From NCBI RefSeq assembly GCF_012927305.1, contig NZ_JABBGH010000001.1:1674001-1738000 (forward strand): a stretch of DNA of 64,000 bases, read 5' to 3'. Source of the stretch: Hymenobacter polaris. Its GTDB lineage: Bacteria; Bacteroidota; Bacteroidia; Cytophagales; Hymenobacteraceae. The position numbers were made by a program, and so were the translations under genes. Positions within the stretch are counted from its first letter, which is position 1. Each line of letters opens with the position of its first letter. Below the pieces are notes generated by a model. That model was not told where the DNA came from, searched no databases, and saw only the letters and a program-made list of their open reading frames with translations. Of the stretch, positions 1 to 9,267 are shown one piece after another.

Positions 1-1204
1 CCACCTGGTCGCGCAGGTACAGCGTGTAGCCACGGGTGCTCTTGATGGTGTCGCGGCCGTTGAGGTTGGGCAGGTAGCCCTGCAAGAACATACCCTCGCG
101 GGTGCTATTACCCAAGTTCTTGTAGTTTTTCAGGCGCACGTCGTCGGCGTATTTCTGAAACTTGACGAACGGCTTGCCCAGCACAAAGCTGTACTCCTTG
201 TTGTCTACGTCGCGGCCCGGCTGCAACGCGTAGCGCGGGTTGCCGCCCCCAAAATCGGTGAACCCGAAGTAGTTGACGGGCACGTTGTAGGGCAGCCCCC
301 AGAAGTACATGCCGCCCTCGTACTGCCAGTGCGAGCGGCCAAACGAGCCGGGAAAGGCAAAAATGGTTTCCGACGACTGGTCGTTGTTCCAGTCGAAGGG
401 CGCGTCCCAGCGGCTCGCGATGGCGTAGGCGCCGTACTTGCCATTCACAATGTCCTGGCACAGCGCGGCGCAGTCGGTGTAGTGGTCCTGCCCGACGTAC
501 ACGTTGGCGTTCAGGTAGAGGCGGGCCAGTAGCGTGGCGGCGCCCGCCTTGGTCCAGCGCCCCTGAAACTGCGCCGTGCCGGGGTCGCCCTTGGCCAGCA
601 GCTGCGGCAGCGATTCCTTCAGCTCGGTTTCGATGAACGCGAAGGCCTCCTGGGGCGTCGATTGGTTCGGGCCTTTCACTTCGCCCTTCACCTTGGTGAT
701 AATCTGAATGTTCCGGTACAGGTCGAGCAGGCGAATATAGTACCAGGCCCGCATCACGCGCAGCTCGGCAATCAGCTGGCTCTGCTCGGCCGGGGTCATG
801 TTGAACTTGGCCGGGTCCAGGGCCTGAATATCTTCCAGCGAGTTGGTATCCAGCGTAATGCCCTGGTACATCAGGTTCCACGTGTCGTTGATGTAGCCCT
901 CCTGAATAGTCCAGGTGTGGTAGTGGGCCCGGGCGTACTGCCCACCGTCAAACCAGTCGCCCTCGCGGTTGGGGGTCATCAGCTGGTCGGCGGCCAGCTC
1001 CTGCAGCTGGAAGGGCGAGCCCTGGATGGTGTTGTAGCCGTGCTCGAAGGTGCGCAGAAAGTCGCGGTACACGTCGTCCTTGGTGCGCAGGAAGTTATCG
1101 GGCGTGATGCGGTCGTAGAGCGTTTCGTCTAGGTTGGTGCAGCTGCTCAGCCCAGCCAGCACCAGGGCCACCGATAGGCGGGCGTGTGTTTTAGAAAAAG
1201 CCAT
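1..1204 (-). CDS. RagB/SusD-family outer-membrane nutrient-binding lipoprotein (3' end beyond window)
   Basis: Reading leftward from ATG at 1204, about 400 residues lie in the window and the frame is open to the edge. It starts with a lipoprotein signal whose lipobox LSSC puts the lipidated Cys at residue 22. The mature part reads as a SusD protein, with helical repeats, the stretch RVMRAWYYIRLLDLY and a WTKAGAATLLARLYL segment typical of the SusD TPR core. In this family the protein caps the partner SusC channel at the cell surface and captures a glycan or other polymer fragment. It follows the SusC gene by 21 bases, so the two are cotranscribed. The substrate cannot be read from sequence. 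The C-terminus is missing only because the window ends. Confidence 0.93.
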   Translation of the reverse strand, partial: MAFSKTHARLSVALVLAGLSSCTNLDETLYDRITPDNFLRTKDDVYRDFLRTFEHGYNTIQGSPFQLQELAADQLMTPNREGDWFDGGQYARAHYHTWTIQEGYINDTWNLMYQGITLDTNSLEDIQALDPAKFNMTPAEQSQLIAELRVMRAWYYIRLLDLYRNIQIITKVKGEVKGPNQSTPQEAFAFIETELKESLPQLLAKGDPGTAQFQGRWTKAGAATLLARLYLNANVYVGQDHYTDCAALCQDIVNGKYGAYAIASRWDAPFDWNNDQSSETIFAFPGSFGRSHWQYEGGMYFWGLPYNVPVNYFGFTDFGGGNPRYALQPGRDVDNKEYSFVLGKPFVKFQKYADDVRLKNYKNLGNSTREGMFLQGYLPNLNGRDTIKSTRGYTLYLRDQV

Positions 1205-1225
1205 GGTTGCGGGGGTGGGAAAGGA

Positions 1226-4200
1226 TTACAGGCCTAATTGGAGACCAAATAGGACCTGCGTGGTCGAAGGATAGTACTGGCGGGTGCCGTTGTTACTGCC
1301 GTCGAGGCGGATGCCCGGGTACAGCCCGTTGATGGGAATGATATCGGGGTCGCCGCCGGTGTAGCTCGTCACGGTCAGCACGTTCTTGGCGGCCGCGTAC
1401 AGGCGCAGCGAGCGGGCGTACTTCGAGGTGAATTGGAAGGTGTACCCTAGGCTCACATTGTCGAGCTTCGCGAAGCTGCCCTTCTCCAGGAAGTAGTCCG
1501 AGAGCACGTTGGCGGTGGCGGTGCTGGTGAGCCGGGCGTACTTGCTGTCGCCGTAAGCCGAGGTCAGCACGTTGGCGTTGGACTGGGTAGCTGGCGTGCC
1601 CAAGTAAAAGGCGCGGATATTGAACACGTCATACCCGAGCACGCTCCGAAAGAACAGGGAGGCGTCGAAGTTCTTGTAGGTGAACGTGTTGCCTAGGCTG
1701 AGCGTGTACTTGGGCAAACCGTTGCCCACCACCTGCCGGTCGGCCAGGGTAGCCTTGTCGCCCGTAATGATGTTGCCATCCTGGGCGTACACCAGCAGGC
1801 GGCCCTGGTCGTCAACGCCGGCCGACTTCAGCATGTAGAACGTGCCAATGCGCTGCCCTTCCTGCAGGCGCTGGGCGTTGCCCGGCGAGCCCGGTGAGGG
1901 CAGGCCCACCACGTCGATAAAGGTTTGCCCTTGGTAAGTATCGTTGGAGAAGGAAACGAACTTGTTGCCGTTGGTGGCCCCGGCAAAGGAAACCGCCCAC
2001 TGGAAGTTGGGCTTGCTGACGACGGGCGCGTTCAGCTGCACTTCCACGCCCGAGTTGTCTAGTGTGCCCACGTTGGCGAAGGTGCTGCCCTGCGTGTTGG
2101 GCGGAATGGGCACGGCGTAGTTGCCGAGCAGGTCTTTGTTGCGGCGGGTGTAGTAGTTGATGCTACCCGTGAGCTTGCTGTTGAACAGCGCAAAGTCGAC
2201 CCCAATGTTGAGGCTCTGGGCCTGCTCCCAGCGCAGGTCGGTGTTGAGGTTCTGGATGGGCCCATACACCTGGTAGTAGGTGCCATTGAGCAGGTAGTAG
2301 CCGAAGCCCCCGTAGAGGTTCTGCGACAGATAGTTACCAAAGTCCTGGTTGCCGGTTACGCCGTAGTCGGCGCGCAGCTTCAGGTCGTTTATCCACTTCT
2401 GGTTGGCCAGGAACGGCTCCTGGCCGATGCGCCACCCGATGGATACGGCCGGAAAATTGCCCCACTTGTTATCAATGCCGAACTTCGACGAGCCCTCGTG
2501 CCGCAAGCTGGCCGAGAGCAGGTAGCGGTCCTTAAATGAGTAGTTAATGCGCCCAAAAAAGGCAATCAGCTTCGAGTCGTTCTTGTAGCTGCTGCCGTCG
2601 GTGCGCCCGGCCACCTGCCCGTACAGCCCCGTGCCAATGTTGTTGTAGGTGAAGGCATCGGACGGAAAATTGCGGTTGTAGATGGCGTTACCTTCCGACA
2701 CGAAGTATTGGTACGAGTACCCCCCTAGGACCTGCAGCGCGTGGTCGTTCTTGTTGAGCGCGTAGTTGCCAATCCACTCCAGGCTGCGCTGGTCGCTGCG
2801 GTTGTAGTTGCGGCTGGCCGAGTTCATGCCGCCCTCGTTTTTGGCGGCAAACGTGGAGGTAGACGGCCGGAAGGCGAAATCGAAGTAATCGCTGGTGAAC
2901 TGCCCGTAGGTAACCTGCGTGCTCAGCGAGGGCAAAATACTGAGCTTGAAATGGGTATCGAAGTTCAGGATTTTACCTTCCGTGCCATTCAGCTCCGTTT
3001 GCAGCCGCTCAACTGGGTTGAAGGGCCCATCGAAGCCCGACCGAATATCGTAATACAGCGCCGGGTTGTCGGGGTTGCGTATCGGGATGGTTGGGTTGAG
3101 CGTGAGCGCCTGCTCGAAGCTGGCGTAGTCGGCATTGTTGGCGTTGATGTAGCGCGGCGCGAAGTTGAGCCCTAGGGAGTAGAGCTTGCTAGGGGCGGTA
3201 TGGTTGAGCGAGATGCGCGCCCCGTACTCGCGCCGGCTCGAGCGAATATCAATGCCCTTGGCATCGCGGTAGTCGAACGTAGCCCGGTAGTTATTGTTCT
3301 CCGACCCGCCCGAAGCGGTGAGGGTGTGCTTCTGCGCAAAGGCGTAGCTACGGGTGATAGCGTCCAGCCAATTCGTTTTAGCACCGAAATCCGTACCCCG
3401 CTTCTGGGTTAGAAACTCATCGGCCGAGAGCACCTGGGGCTGCAGCGTGGCGTAGTCGAAGGTGGTGTAGGCGTTGTAGTCGAGCTGGTTGTTTTTGGTG
3501 CCCTTCTTGGTGGTCACCACAATCACGCCGTTGCTGCCGCGCGTGCCGTAGATGGCCGAGGCCGCCCCGCCCTTCAGCACGTCGATGCTCTCGATGTCGT
3601 TCTGGTTGATATTTTCCAGGTTGCCGCCCGGCACGCCGTTAATCACGATGAGGGGCCCTAGGCCCGCGCTGCGCGACGACACGCCCCGCAGCTGAATGCT
3701 GGGCTGCGAGTTGGGGTCAGCGGCCGAGTTGTTGGCGATGGTGAGGCCCGCTACCTTGCCCTGCAGCGCCGTAATCGGGTTGATGGCGCCCACCGTCAGC
3801 AGGTCGCGGTTATCGATGTGGGTGATGGCGCTAGTCACCTCCTTCTTATCGAGCGTGCCGTAGCCCACTACCACCACGTTATCAAGCGACTGGCTGTTCT
3901 CTTGCAGGGTAATCTGCAGCCCGGTGGTGGCTTCGCGCACGATTACTTCCTGCGGGTTGAAGCCCACGTAGCTGAACTGCAGCACGCTACCCTCGGGCAC
4001 GCTCAGCGAAAAATTACCATTGGCGTCCGTTGTAGCGCCCTGCGTGGTACCCTTCACCACAATCGTGACGCCGGGCAGCCCCTCGCCCTTGCCCTGCGTG
4101 ACGCGGCCCGCCACGGGCACGGCCGCGGCGCTGGCTGCCAGCTGCGGCTGGCTGAGAATCACGCGCCCTTTACGCACGTCAAACAGCGACTTACGCGGGG

Positions 4201-4507
4201 CCAGCAGCTCGTTGAGCACCTGCTCCAGGGGCTCATCCGTCACGCGCAGCGTCACCCGCCGGTCGGAGCCAATGAGCTGTGGGCTGTACACGAAATGTAC
4301 GTTCAGCTGCTTTTCCAATTGGCGCAGCACCGACTCAATGGTCTGGGCTTCTGCTTGAAACGTAACGTGACGCGCCAGGATGGCTTGCTGCGCCATGGCT
4401 GGGCGGGCAGTGGCCATGGTAGTCAGTGGCAGGGCCAGGGCCGACTGCAGCGCTAACACGCATAGTGGATGCCCAAAGCGCCGAGGAGAACGTAAGTGGA
4501 TTTTCAT
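1226..4507 (-). CDS. SusC/RagA TonB-dependent transporter with N-terminal STN signalling domain
   Basis: 1093 residues: signal peptide to about residue 40 (cut near MAQQ), an STN domain at about 43-120 (EAQTIESVLRQLEKQLNVHF), a carboxypeptidase-regulatory-like beta domain at about 132-200 (GLPGVTIVVKG, then TDANGNFSL), then the plug beginning SLDNVVVVGYG and a long beta-barrel. Proteins of this family import ligand across the outer membrane using TonB energy, with SusD as lid. The STN domain is the part that touches a FecR anti-sigma factor in the periplasm, and the fecR and sigma genes lie directly upstream on the same strand. This transporter therefore probably reports its own substrate and induces its own operon. 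Length is normal for the class, with no break seen. Confidence 0.95.
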   Translation of the reverse strand: MKIHLRSPRRFGHPLCVLALQSALALPLTTMATARPAMAQQAILARHVTFQAEAQTIESVLRQLEKQLNVHFVYSPQLIGSDRRVTLRVTDEPLEQVLNELLAPRKSLFDVRKGRVILSQPQLAASAAAVPVAGRVTQGKGEGLPGVTIVVKGTTQGATTDANGNFSLSVPEGSVLQFSYVGFNPQEVIVREATTGLQITLQENSQSLDNVVVVGYGTLDKKEVTSAITHIDNRDLLTVGAINPITALQGKVAGLTIANNSAADPNSQPSIQLRGVSSRSAGLGPLIVINGVPGGNLENINQNDIESIDVLKGGAASAIYGTRGSNGVIVVTTKKGTKNNQLDYNAYTTFDYATLQPQVLSADEFLTQKRGTDFGAKTNWLDAITRSYAFAQKHTLTASGGSENNNYRATFDYRDAKGIDIRSSRREYGARISLNHTAPSKLYSLGLNFAPRYINANNADYASFEQALTLNPTIPIRNPDNPALYYDIRSGFDGPFNPVERLQTELNGTEGKILNFDTHFKLSILPSLSTQVTYGQFTSDYFDFAFRPSTSTFAAKNEGGMNSASRNYNRSDQRSLEWIGNYALNKNDHALQVLGGYSYQYFVSEGNAIYNRNFPSDAFTYNNIGTGLYGQVAGRTDGSSYKNDSKLIAFFGRINYSFKDRYLLSASLRHEGSSKFGIDNKWGNFPAVSIGWRIGQEPFLANQKWINDLKLRADYGVTGNQDFGNYLSQNLYGGFGYYLLNGTYYQVYGPIQNLNTDLRWEQAQSLNIGVDFALFNSKLTGSINYYTRRNKDLLGNYAVPIPPNTQGSTFANVGTLDNSGVEVQLNAPVVSKPNFQWAVSFAGATNGNKFVSFSNDTYQGQTFIDVVGLPSPGSPGNAQRLQEGQRIGTFYMLKSAGVDDQGRLLVYAQDGNIITGDKATLADRQVVGNGLPKYTLSLGNTFTYKNFDASLFFRSVLGYDVFNIRAFYLGTPATQSNANVLTSAYGDSKYARLTSTATANVLSDYFLEKGSFAKLDNVSLGYTFQFTSKYARSLRLYAAAKNVLTVTSYTGGDPDIIPINGLYPGIRLDGSNNGTRQYYPSTTQVLFGLQLGL

Positions 4508-4651
4508 GCGCTGAAAACGATTGCGGTGGGAAAAGAAAAAAGGCGGGCTGCTGAACTCCTGGTAAGCGCGCTAAGGCCCGGCCTACCAAGTGCTAAGCGT
4601 AGTTCGGGGGCGTAGCTAGCGGCAGCAGGAGCCGCGCGCTACTACTCTAGG

Positions 4652-5704
4652 CTAGGGCGTGCAGCCATGGCTGCTAAATCGAATCTGGGCGTTGTCGGTG
4701 GTAGTGTAGCTCGCGCCAAGCGCTTCGCTAAGCACCTCCAACTTCTCGTAGAGCGACTCCTGGTAGAAGGTGACCGTGACCGTGCAGCCGGCCAGCTTGC
4801 CGCGGTCGTATAGAATGGTGACCCCGTAGGCTTTCTCCAATGCTTGCAGCACCTTCACCACCGGCTGCTTCTCAAACGTAAACGACTGCGGGGCTAGCAC
4901 GAGGGGGGCTTCTACCAGCTCTTTGCGCAGCGGGTGCGGCCCCAAGGCCGAATACGTCACTTGCTGGTTGGGCAGCAGGACCAGGCTCCCGGCAGCGGGC
5001 CGCGCGGGGGTGGCGCGCAGGTTGGCCCCGTGGCGTACCTGCACCGATACGCGCCCTTCCTGCACGGCTACTTCGTTGGTCCGGCCCGCGTAGGCTTTCA
5101 CCCGGAAGCTGGTGCCTAACACCGTGGTTACGAGCTGCTCGGTGAAGACTAAAAACGGGCGAGCCGGGTTTTTGGCCACTCGGAAGAAGGCCTCCCCCCG
5201 CAGTCTAACCTCGCGGCGCGGCCCGGCCAAGCCCGGGCGGTACTGCAAGCTGCTGCCCGGATACAGGGTGATGCGGCTGCCATCGGCCAGGGTGAGCAGC
5301 TGGGCTTGCTTGCCCCCATTGCGCTGCTGCACCCAGCCCACGGCGGCCGCTGTACTTGCCACCGGGGCAGGCTGCGGCTGCCGGAGCAGCCTTACTGCCA
5401 GGGCGGCCCCCAGCACCAGCAAAAGCGCGGCGGCCCAGCGCACAACGGGCGCGTGCCACCAGACCGCCGGCTGCCGCTGCCCGCGGCGCGCATCGGCTTC
5501 GCCGGGGGCCACCCGGTGGTGCGTCAGGTACTGAATCTTGCGCCACATAGCCGCCCGCACCTGCTCGCGTTCGGCGCGAGGCAGGGTCAGGTTTTCGGGC
5601 TCCCCTAGCTGCTTGCTCCACTGCTCCACCAGCTCGCGCTCGCCTGGCCGGCTGGCGCCGTCGAGGTAGCGCTGGAGCATGGCTTCGAATTCAACTTCGG
5701 TCAT
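4652..5704 (-). CDS. FecR-family anti-sigma factor
   Basis: 350 residues. The N-terminal ~85 residues are cytoplasmic (MTEVEFEAMLQRYLDG start, the usual sigma-binding part). One membrane helix follows at about 88-107 (WAAALLLVLGAALAVRLL), then a periplasmic FecR domain (TLADGSRITLYPGSSLQY, GEAFFRVAKNPARPF, VQEGRVSVQV) and a C-terminal DUF4974-type domain (VLQALEKAYGVTILYD). Known role: it holds an ECF sigma factor until a ligand-loaded TonB transporter signals through its STN domain. It lies between the sigma gene (gap 123 bases) and the SusC gene (gap 144 bases), matching that circuit. ATG start; no competing start. Confidence 0.95.
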   Translation of the reverse strand: MTEVEFEAMLQRYLDGASRPGERELVEQWSKQLGEPENLTLPRAEREQVRAAMWRKIQYLTHHRVAPGEADARRGQRQPAVWWHAPVVRWAAALLLVLGAALAVRLLRQPQPAPVASTAAAVGWVQQRNGGKQAQLLTLADGSRITLYPGSSLQYRPGLAGPRREVRLRGEAFFRVAKNPARPFLVFTEQLVTTVLGTSFRVKAYAGRTNEVAVQEGRVSVQVRHGANLRATPARPAAGSLVLLPNQQVTYSALGPHPLRKELVEAPLVLAPQSFTFEKQPVVKVLQALEKAYGVTILYDRGKLAGCTVTVTFYQESLYEKLEVLSEALGASYTTTDNAQIRFSSHGCTP

Positions 5705-5827
5705 GGCAGTAGTCCAAGGTGGGCATCTAAAAAGGAAGACGCCTAGCCTGGCCTAACCCCTAAAAAGTATTCGAACTTTTTTCAGCGGCCTTTTTCGAGC
5801 AGCACCGGCGGCCTGGCCTGTCGCTTT

Positions 5828-6481
5828 TCAGCGCAGGAAACACAGCAGCGGCAGCAGCGCCACTAGAAACTCCCGCAAGTAGGCCCGCAACAGCTTAAGC
5901 GATTTGGTCAGGTGATACTCAACCGCTTTGGGGGTCACGTCCAGCTGGGAAGCTATCTGCTCTACCGACTGGTGCTCTAGGCGGCTCAGGCGGAACACCT
6001 CCCGCGACTTCTCGGGCAGCAGCGCTACGCCCCGCAGGAAAGCCGCCGATAGGTCGGCGGCCCCCAGCGCTTCTTCGGTTTCGTGCGTGGCCTCGGCTAC
6101 TAGCTGCCGGCAGTAGGTGGCGTAGTGGGTGCGCACCCGGTAGGCCCGAATGTAGCCCAGCACTCGGTGGTTGATGGCAACCAGCAAGTAGTGCTCTAAC
6201 TGCGCAATGTTATGCTCGGCGCGCTTGTGCCAAAGGGCGGCAAACAGCTCCTGCACCAACTCCTGCGCTACGTCGCGCGATTTCAGCTTGCGATAGGCCA
6301 GCGCAAACACCCGGTACCAATACCGTTCGTACAGCTCGGCAAAGGCTTCCCGGTCGTCTAGGGCCAATGCGTCGAGTAAGGCAGCATCGGTGCAAGAAGA
6401 ATAAATCCGAAGCGATGAAGCACGCACAGATGCAGCCAATACAAGTGGAAATTCAAGGGAAGAGCACGGTAAATATACCAT
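5828..6481 (-). CDS. ECF RNA polymerase sigma factor of the FecI/Bacteroidota type
   Basis: 217 residues. Region 2 is at about 40-105 (DREAFAELYERYWYRVFALA, RDVAQELVQELFAALW), and region 4 at about 150-205 (LPEKSREVFRLSRLEHQSVE, then IASQLDVTPKAVEYHLTKSL, a helix-turn-helix). The tail ends in a hydrophobic run (LLPLLCFLR). The ATG at 6481 is the only Met upstream of region 2, but about 30 residues of atypical leader precede the conserved part, so an internal non-ATG start is possible. It heads the fecR-susC-susD series and should direct transcription of the transporter genes when FecR releases it. Confidence 0.93.
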   Translation of the reverse strand: MVYLPCSSLEFPLVLAASVRASSLRIYSSCTDAALLDALALDDREAFAELYERYWYRVFALAYRKLKSRDVAQELVQELFAALWHKRAEHNIAQLEHYLLVAINHRVLGYIRAYRVRTHYATYCRQLVAEATHETEEALGAADLSAAFLRGVALLPEKSREVFRLSRLEHQSVEQIASQLDVTPKAVEYHLTKSLKLLRAYLREFLVALLPLLCFLR

Positions 6482-6594
6482 TCTGTACTGGAATAGTAAT
6501 AACGGAAGCTGGGCGCCGCTCTTTACCCTAGCCCAAGCCGTCTTAATTCACTTACCCAAATCGCCTAAGAACTATTCATAGTCAGCAAATGCTC

Positions 6595-6695
6595 AAAAAA
6601 GGCGGTCATGCTGAGCCCCGCGAAGCATCTCTACCACGCCGCTAGGGTATCGTCCGGTAGAGATGCTTCGGCAGGCTCAGCATGACCGCCTTTTT
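6595..6695. repeat. GTCATGCTGAGC-type palindromic element, copy 1 (chimeric arms)
   Basis: An inverted repeat bounded by an A run and a T run. Its outer arms are GGCGGTCATGCTGAGCC and the complement near 6673-6690; the inner arms GAAGCATCTCTACC and GGTAGAGATGCTTC also pair. The middle parts differ (CCCGC on the left, GGCAGG on the right), so the arms are not exact mirrors. The first 46 bases are identical to the left half of the copy at 53653. It lies upstream of the sigma gene and downstream of the LytTR regulator gene, where it could also end transcription. Confidence 0.9.
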
Positions 6696-6716
6696 GCGAC
6701 TGTGTACACCTTCTAA

Positions 6717-7553
6717 CTACCTATCCAGCCAGCTTTTAAACACGCTCACCTTCTCGCGGCTCACCAGCACGGGCCCTTCGCTGGCGGGCGGGGCGGGGTG
6801 CAGCACGGTTTGCAGCCGCGAGTTGGTGTAGTGAATAATATCCTGAATGGCGGCCTGCCGGGCTAGAAACGCCCGGTTGAGCCGAAAGAACTGGCCGGGG
6901 TCGAGCACGTTTTCGAGCTGCTCCAGGGTGTAGTCTACCACGTACTTGCGGCCGTCGGTGCTTTGCAGCAGGGTGGTTTTTTCGAGGCTGAAGAAGTACG
7001 CCACCTGCTCGACGGGCACCACCTTCAGGTGCTCGCCCACGCGCACCACAAACTGGCTTTTGTAGCTGGCGGCCGGCGCGGGCTGGCGCAGCTGCTGTAG
7101 CAAGGCCGCCACGGTGACCGCGTCGAGCGCCGGAGCGGAAGTTTCGGCCGCGCTTTTTGTGCTGGAAACCGAACTTTTTGTACCAAAATCGGGCTCTAGG
7201 CGTTGGCGCAGCTTGCTTAGGGCCGCTACCAGCTCGGCTTCGTCGATGGGTTTGAGCAGGTAGTCCACGCTGTTGACCTTAAAGGCGCGCAGGGCGTACT
7301 GGTCGTAGGCGGTGGTGAAGATGACGGGGCACGTAACGGCCACTTGCTCAAATAGCTCGAAGCTGAGGCCGTCGGCCAGGTGAATATCCAGAAACAGCAC
7401 GTCGGGCGCGGGGCCGGCTCGCAGCAGCGCCACGGCCTGGGCTACCGACTCGGCGGGGCCCAGCAGCTCGAGCGGGGCGGCGTGCTTGAGCAGCAGGCTG
7501 GTGAGGCGGCGGGCGGCCAGGGGCTCGTCTTCAACTAGCAGGGCGCGGAGCAT
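6717..7553 (-). CDS. LytTR-family response regulator
   Basis: 278 residues from ATG at 7553; the frame continues upstream but the receiver domain begins exactly here (MLRALLVEDEPLAARRL). The receiver has acidic residues at 8-9, phospho-acceptor Asp56 (DVLFLDIHLADG), Thr at 80-81 and Lys101 (DYLLKPID). The C-terminal LytTR DNA-binding domain runs from about 180 to the end (VVRVGEHLKVVPVEQVAYFF, then FFRLNRAFLARQ). Such regulators bind paired direct repeats and are phosphorylated by LytS-type kinases; one is encoded two genes upstream. The same-strand order kinase, small membrane protein, regulator suggests one operon. Confidence 0.95.
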   Translation of the reverse strand: MLRALLVEDEPLAARRLTSLLLKHAAPLELLGPAESVAQAVALLRAGPAPDVLFLDIHLADGLSFELFEQVAVTCPVIFTTAYDQYALRAFKVNSVDYLLKPIDEAELVAALSKLRQRLEPDFGTKSSVSSTKSAAETSAPALDAVTVAALLQQLRQPAPAASYKSQFVVRVGEHLKVVPVEQVAYFFSLEKTTLLQSTDGRKYVVDYTLEQLENVLDPGQFFRLNRAFLARQAAIQDIIHYTNSRLQTVLHPAPPASEGPVLVSREKVSVFKSWLDR

Positions 7554-7602
7554 GGGCTTTTTGCGCAAGTAACGCACCGCGCGCCACTCCACGGCCGCCG
7601 GC

Positions 7603-8115
7603 CTAGGGCCTGGCGGGCCCAGTAGCCAGGCTATCGCGCAGGTGCCGCACCTGCCGGCTGAGGGCGGCGCTTTGGCACACCACCGAGCTGTGGGCCCGCA
7701 GCGCCACCGGCTGCGCCCCCACCGTGGCCAGCCGCCAGATGATGTCGCGGCTGTGCAGGTGCCAGGCGGCGGCTAGCGCGGGCTGCAGCCGCACCACCAC
7801 GGTAGCCTCTAGCAGCGGCTGGGGCGCTGCCTGGCTGATGGCCACCGGGCGCAGCTGCTGCAGGGCCCGCAGCAGGGGCGCCAGCGCGGCCATCGTGCGC
7901 AGCTGAAACGGGCGCACATCGCCGCCCAGCGGGCCGGGCAGCAGCGGGTACACCGTGATGCTTTGCAAATCGGCGGGGCGGGCCTGGCGCAGGGCGGCGG
8001 CCACTGCCGGGTAGGCATCGGGGGTGGCCGCCTGGCGCACCCACAGCCAGATGGCGCCCGCCACCAGCACGGCGGGCAGCAGCTTGAGCACGTCCAGGTA
8101 CACGGTTTTTTTCAC
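7603..8115 (-). CDS. Small membrane-anchored protein between kinase and regulator, function unknown
   Basis: 170 residues from a GTG start at 8115 (MKKTVYLDVLKLLPAVLVAG). One N-terminal membrane helix (about 10-27) is followed by an Ala/Leu-rich presumably periplasmic domain with short beta-like strands (SITVYPLLPG, LLEATVVVRLQPAL). It ends 49 bases before the regulator start and begins 27 bases after the kinase stop, so it is almost certainly cotranscribed with both. I do not recognise a family. Position suggests an accessory signal-input or modulating subunit of the two-component system. The frame is preferred over the competing antisense and shifted frames because of start position, spacing and the signal-anchor. 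Confidence 0.72.
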   Translation of the reverse strand: MKKTVYLDVLKLLPAVLVAGAIWLWVRQAATPDAYPAVAAALRQARPADLQSITVYPLLPGPLGGDVRPFQLRTMAALAPLLRALQQLRPVAISQAAPQPLLEATVVVRLQPALAAAWHLHSRDIIWRLATVGAQPVALRAHSSVVCQSAALSRQVRHLRDSLATGPARP

Positions 8116-8142
8116 TTCGCAACGCCCGCCGGGCCCTAGGGC

Positions 8143-9267
8143 CTACAGCGCCAGCAAAGGCAAGGTAACCACGAACTCGGCGCCCACCGGCCCGGCCACC
8201 ACCGGCCGGCTGGTGAGGAAATGGTAGCGGGCGCGCAAATTGGCCAGACCGCGGCCCGAGGTTTCGGTGGCGGCCAGGCGGCGGGGGCGCCGGGTGTTGC
8301 GCACGGTGAGGGTGGCGGCGGCGGCATCCACGGCCACGCGCAGGCGCAGGGGGTCGGCCTGGTAGGCGGTGTTGTGCTTGAGGGCGTTTTCGAGCAGCAG
8401 CTGCAGGGCCAGCGGCGGCAGGTAGAGGTGGCTGGTGGCGGCCGCCGGCCCGGTGCCCACAAACTCCACTTGCAGGGCGTCGGCCAGGCGGGTTTGCTGC
8501 AAAAACACGTAGGCCTCGGCAAAGGCCAGCTCCTCGGCCAGCGGCACCAGCTCCTGGCTTTGGCTATCGAGCACGTAGCGGTACACGCTGCCCAGCTGGC
8601 GAATGAAGCGCACGGCGCGGGTGGGGTCGGGCTCTTCCACCAGGCTGGTGAGGGCGTTGAGCGAGTTGAACAGAAAGTGCGGGTCAAGCTGGCGGCGCAG
8701 CGAGTCGAGCCGGGCCACGGCCGACTCTTTTTCGAGCCGCTCGGCCCGCACGGTGGCCTCGCGCCAGGCCAGCAAAAACGAGCGCGAGTGCAGAAAAAGC
8801 GAAACCACCACGGTCGCCACGAGCGGAAAAGCCAGCTGCCCGGTGAGGTTTTGGCGCAGGGCGTAGCCTAGGGGCCGGTGCCAGAGCAGCACCGAAAACC
8901 CTTCGGTAACGGCCACGATAACCGCCAGCGACGCCGCCAGCGACACGCTCAGCGTGAGCAGCAGCCGCCGCACCGGGCGCTGCTCCCAGCGCACAAAGCG
9001 GTTGAGCACATCGGTGGTGTAGCCATTGGCCAGCCACAGCCCCAGGCAGTAGGCCAGCGAGTAGGCGCAGGACACGGCGTAGGCGGCCGGGTGCTGCCAG
9101 GGGCGCGGCGCGCTGGTGAGCCCAAACAGCAAGCTCAGCGGCACTATCCAGCGCACCTGCCGCCAAAACACCGTCACCTGGCTGGGGCGGGGCGGGCGGG
9201 CCTCGGCGGCCGGCGCGCAGGCCGGGGGCGAAGTAGCAGCGGAAACGAGGGCGGGCACGGCAGGCAA
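8143..9267 (-). CDS. LytS/YpdA-like sensor histidine kinase
   Basis: About 374 residues, with four membrane helices at about 38-52, 62-81, 101-122 and 145-163. A short coiled linker follows (RAERLEKESAVARLDSLRRQ), then the His_kinase signature QLDPHFLFNSLNAL with phospho-acceptor His197. The ATPase part shows an N box (LQLLLENALKHNT) and a G-rich lid (SGRGLANLRARYHF). This is the short-kinase class that pairs with LytTR regulators. No ATG lies near the beginning; the frame opens at a TTG (9267) with a GTG nine bases inside, so the exact start is unsettled within the first 35 residues. Confidence 0.93.
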   Translation of the reverse strand: MPAVPALVSAATSPPACAPAAEARPPRPSQVTVFWRQVRWIVPLSLLFGLTSAPRPWQHPAAYAVSCAYSLAYCLGLWLANGYTTDVLNRFVRWEQRPVRRLLLTLSVSLAASLAVIVAVTEGFSVLLWHRPLGYALRQNLTGQLAFPLVATVVVSLFLHSRSFLLAWREATVRAERLEKESAVARLDSLRRQLDPHFLFNSLNALTSLVEEPDPTRAVRFIRQLGSVYRYVLDSQSQELVPLAEELAFAEAYVFLQQTRLADALQVEFVGTGPAAATSHLYLPPLALQLLLENALKHNTAYQADPLRLRVAVDAAAATLTVRNTRRPRRLAATETSGRGLANLRARYHFLTSRPVVAGPVGAEFVVTLPLLAL

